Shown here: piece by piece, positions 62,207 through 64,000 of the stretch
How the letters are laid out: every line of letters starts with the position of its first letter
Position numbering within the stretch: position 1 is the first letter of the stretch
From: Epiperipatus broadwayi
Lineage: Eukaryota > Onychophora > Udeonychophora > Euonychophora > Peripatidae
NCBI GenBank assembly: GCA_028023455.1
Contig: JAQFVV010000050.1
Coordinates: 3,722,626-3,786,625 of the forward strand
Direction: 5' to 3'
Length of the DNA: 64,000 bases
Program-made: the position numbers and the translations under genes
Notes under the pieces: generated by a model
The model's input: only the letters and a program-made list of their open reading frames with translations
Told to the model about the DNA's origin: nothing
Database searches by the model: none

Positions 62207-62838
62207 ACATGGATAAGCATTCATTTTTTATAACGTCTTGCGTGCGATTATAATTACGATAGAATGACAGCCTGTTAAGCTAATTGCGCAGACGCTGTGA
62301 GAATGTTATTAATAAATGAATACCTTCGAACAACCACATGATATAGTATTTGTGTAAGAGTAAAAAGGAATCCTCTTACCCTTATGACTCAAATGTTTAT
62401 ATATGAGCAAATCTAAAGTAGTTGTAACGAAGGCGTGACTACATAATAGTCACTTTAAATTACAATATATAATGTCTGTATGAATGACGCCGATGAAATT
62501 TTCTAGAATTTACTGAACACCACTCTAAATGAAACTAAATCATATACATGGATAAGCATTTATTTTTTATAACGTCTTGCGTGTGATTATAATTATGATA
62601 GAATGACAGCCTGTTAAGCTAATTGCGCAGACGCTGTGAGAATGTTATTAATAAATGAATACCTTCGAACAACCACATGATATAGTATTTGTGTAAACAT
62701 TTGAGTCGTAAGGGTAAGAGGATTCCTTTTTACTCTTACACAAATACTATATCATGTGGTTGTTCGAAGGTATTCATTTATTAATAACATTCTCACAGCG
62801 TCTGCGCAATTAGCTTAACAGGCTGTCATTCTATCGTA
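62207..62838. mobile_element. Near-identical direct and inverted triplication of a 150-bp unit
   Basis: A unit starting 'acatggataagcatt' and containing 'gcagacgctgtgagaatgtt' occurs at 62207-62356 (direct), 62546-62696 (direct, only a few differences) and about 62736-62838 (inverted). The first copy plus its extension 'gagtaaaaaggaatcctctt' pairs with 62695-62838 over about 140 bases. The high identity suggests recent formation. CpG-containing sites survive in it, unlike in the surrounding DNA. Confidence 0.9.
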
Positions 62839-63170
62839 AAGTTCAAGTTGTAAAAGTCTAAAAGTTTAAGAAGGGGTAATTCCTGTTACAATATATAATA
62901 GTTGCAGAAAAATGTTTTGTTGTGAACTAAAAAAATAATATTTGATTTCTCTTGACTTAAAGGAACCAAGCAGAATAAATTCCTAATCTCATATCCTTAT
63001 TTTTTTATCATTGCAGTTTTTATTACTATATAAATATTTATATAATATATGAAATTGGATGGGGGTTATTTTGCCAATGTGCATCATCTATTATGGTGAG
63101 TTTATTGGCTTTTTACCTCTGAGTTTATGATCCATAAATGACATACTTTTTTCTCTCAGTTGCTTGATAG
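62839..63170. other. AT-rich DNA, no gene seen
   Basis: Nothing recognised. Confidence 0.5.
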
Positions 63171-63755
63171 CTTTTTTATAAATCTCTTCATATACACTTT
63201 AATGCAATTTTTATATAATACTTTTATTTTTCTAACAATTTCTACTGTCATGCAGTCTTCATCACTAATCCTTTATGTCTTTTTTCTTTCTAGAAGTGTT
63301 ATTATTCTTACAGTGTTTCCATTACTTCTTTTGCATTTTTTTATATTATGTTTTTATAAATCTCCTTATATACACTTTAAAGCAATTTTTATATAATATA
63401 ATTCCTCCTTTATTTTTTAATGGTTTTGACAGTCCTGCAGTTTTCATCAGTTGTCTTTTCTTTTTCCTAGAAGTGTTATTATTCTTACATCTTTTCCTTT
63501 ATTTCTTTTACATTTTTTTTTATATATATTATGTTTTTATAAATGTTCTTATATACACTTTAAAGCAATTTTTATATAATTCCTCCTTTATTTTTTAACA
63601 GTTTTGACAGTCCTGCAGTCTTCATCAGCTGTATTTGCTTCTTCGTAGAAGTCTTATTATTCTTATGTATTTAGGAGAGTCAAAACTGTTAAAAAATTTA
63701 AGGAGAAATTATATAAAAATTGCATTAAAATACATATGAGGAGATTTATATAAAA
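63171..63755 (-). mobile_element. Three tandem units of about 180 bp with a hammerhead-like core, ending in an inverted part-unit
   Basis: Units start near 63177, 63355 and 63538 (periods about 178 and 183 bp) at 'tataaat...ttatatacacttta'. On the minus strand each unit has a CTGATGA-A-GACTGC...-type motif: 63629-63601 best (CTGATGAAGACTGCAGGAC, then TGTCAAAAC), 63451-63423, and a decayed one at 63263-63241. After the third unit, 63676-63755 is an inverted copy of the unit start. One hammerhead-like core per short tandem unit is the plan of animal retrozymes, but the stem II pairing and GAAA are damaged in all three copies. Confidence 0.72.
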
Positions 63756-64000
63756 GTAACATATATGAATATATAAAGAAAAATGTGAAAGAAGATATTG
63801 CCTAATAGCTCTTATTTGAAATATCAGTTGAGTTATTTTGAAAGCAGATTGAATGTGTGCATGAATGAACTTTTTTAAAATAGAAATTTACAGTCACCAT
63901 AGGCAAAATATAATCATGGATATTATTCCCAAGAGGTTGTAAGGATATCAGCCAAAGCAAATGCTGACAGCCAAAGGTGAAGGATGTTATAAATCACCTG

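Noticed and set aside
62207-62838. CRISPR array
   Set aside because: Only three copies, one inverted, unit 150 bp, eukaryotic context; no regular spacers.

Overview
The window looks like intergenic or intronic DNA from an AT-rich animal, probably an invertebrate. It is very low in GC, crowded with simple repeats, and carries several classes of metazoan transposable element: RTE-like and other non-LTR retrotransposons, a BED-finger hAT element, tRNA-derived SINEs and an LTR-type retropepsin fragment. A degenerate TTAGGG-like tract also fits a metazoan. I cannot name the species. I found no intact host protein-coding gene, no rRNA and no functional tRNA. Every recognisable protein fragment belongs to a decayed mobile element, and the other open frames are short or come from microsatellites.

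Layout. 0.35-1.9 kb holds an RTE-type reverse transcriptase relic. 2-10 kb is nearly featureless AT-rich DNA. 10-16 kb has foldback elements, a small hAT element with its 8-bp target duplication, and an inverted tRNA-SINE-like pair. 17.4-24.7 kb is a LINE graveyard: two RTE 3' ends and two large copies of a second LINE, here called family L. 26.9-29.7 kb has long (TA)n tracts and complex foldbacks, two of them with internal tandem duplications. 30-36.8 kb has more family L pieces, two tRNA-SINEs, and two different hammerhead-ribozyme elements. 40.4-41.35 kb is a non-autonomous TIR element. 41.7-46.65 kb is a roughly 5-kb palindrome with a retropepsin fragment at its centre. 47-55 kb has a GATA/GACA/poly-G block, a LINE 3' end, a roughly 870-bp foldback, long (AAT)n arrays and a telomere-like tract. 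55.7-61.8 kb has three direct copies of a TATA-box/short-exon/GT-donor module. 62-63.8 kb has tandem plus inverted repeats, ending in an array of about 180-bp units.

The most interesting content is a set of elements carrying sequences that fold as type I hammerhead ribozymes: a CUGANGA box, a short stem II, GAAA, a one- or two-base-pair stem III, an NUH cleavage triplet, and a helix I that pairs across the motif. The best cases are 32,034-32,074 (minus), 27,341-27,396 (plus) with an inverted partner at 27,107-27,162 (minus), 33,899-33,946 (plus, with a degraded copy at 47.05 kb and another on the minus strand at 51.54 kb), and 42,784-42,840 (minus). They lie in three structural settings: a 1.3-unit tandem insertion inside a LINE, foldbacks, and a composite in which a tRNA-like B-box follows the ribozyme. 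Known relatives are the hammerheads of Penelope-like elements, animal retrozymes and the schistosome Sm-alpha satellite. The link between these hammerheads and the many foldbacks here is my inference.
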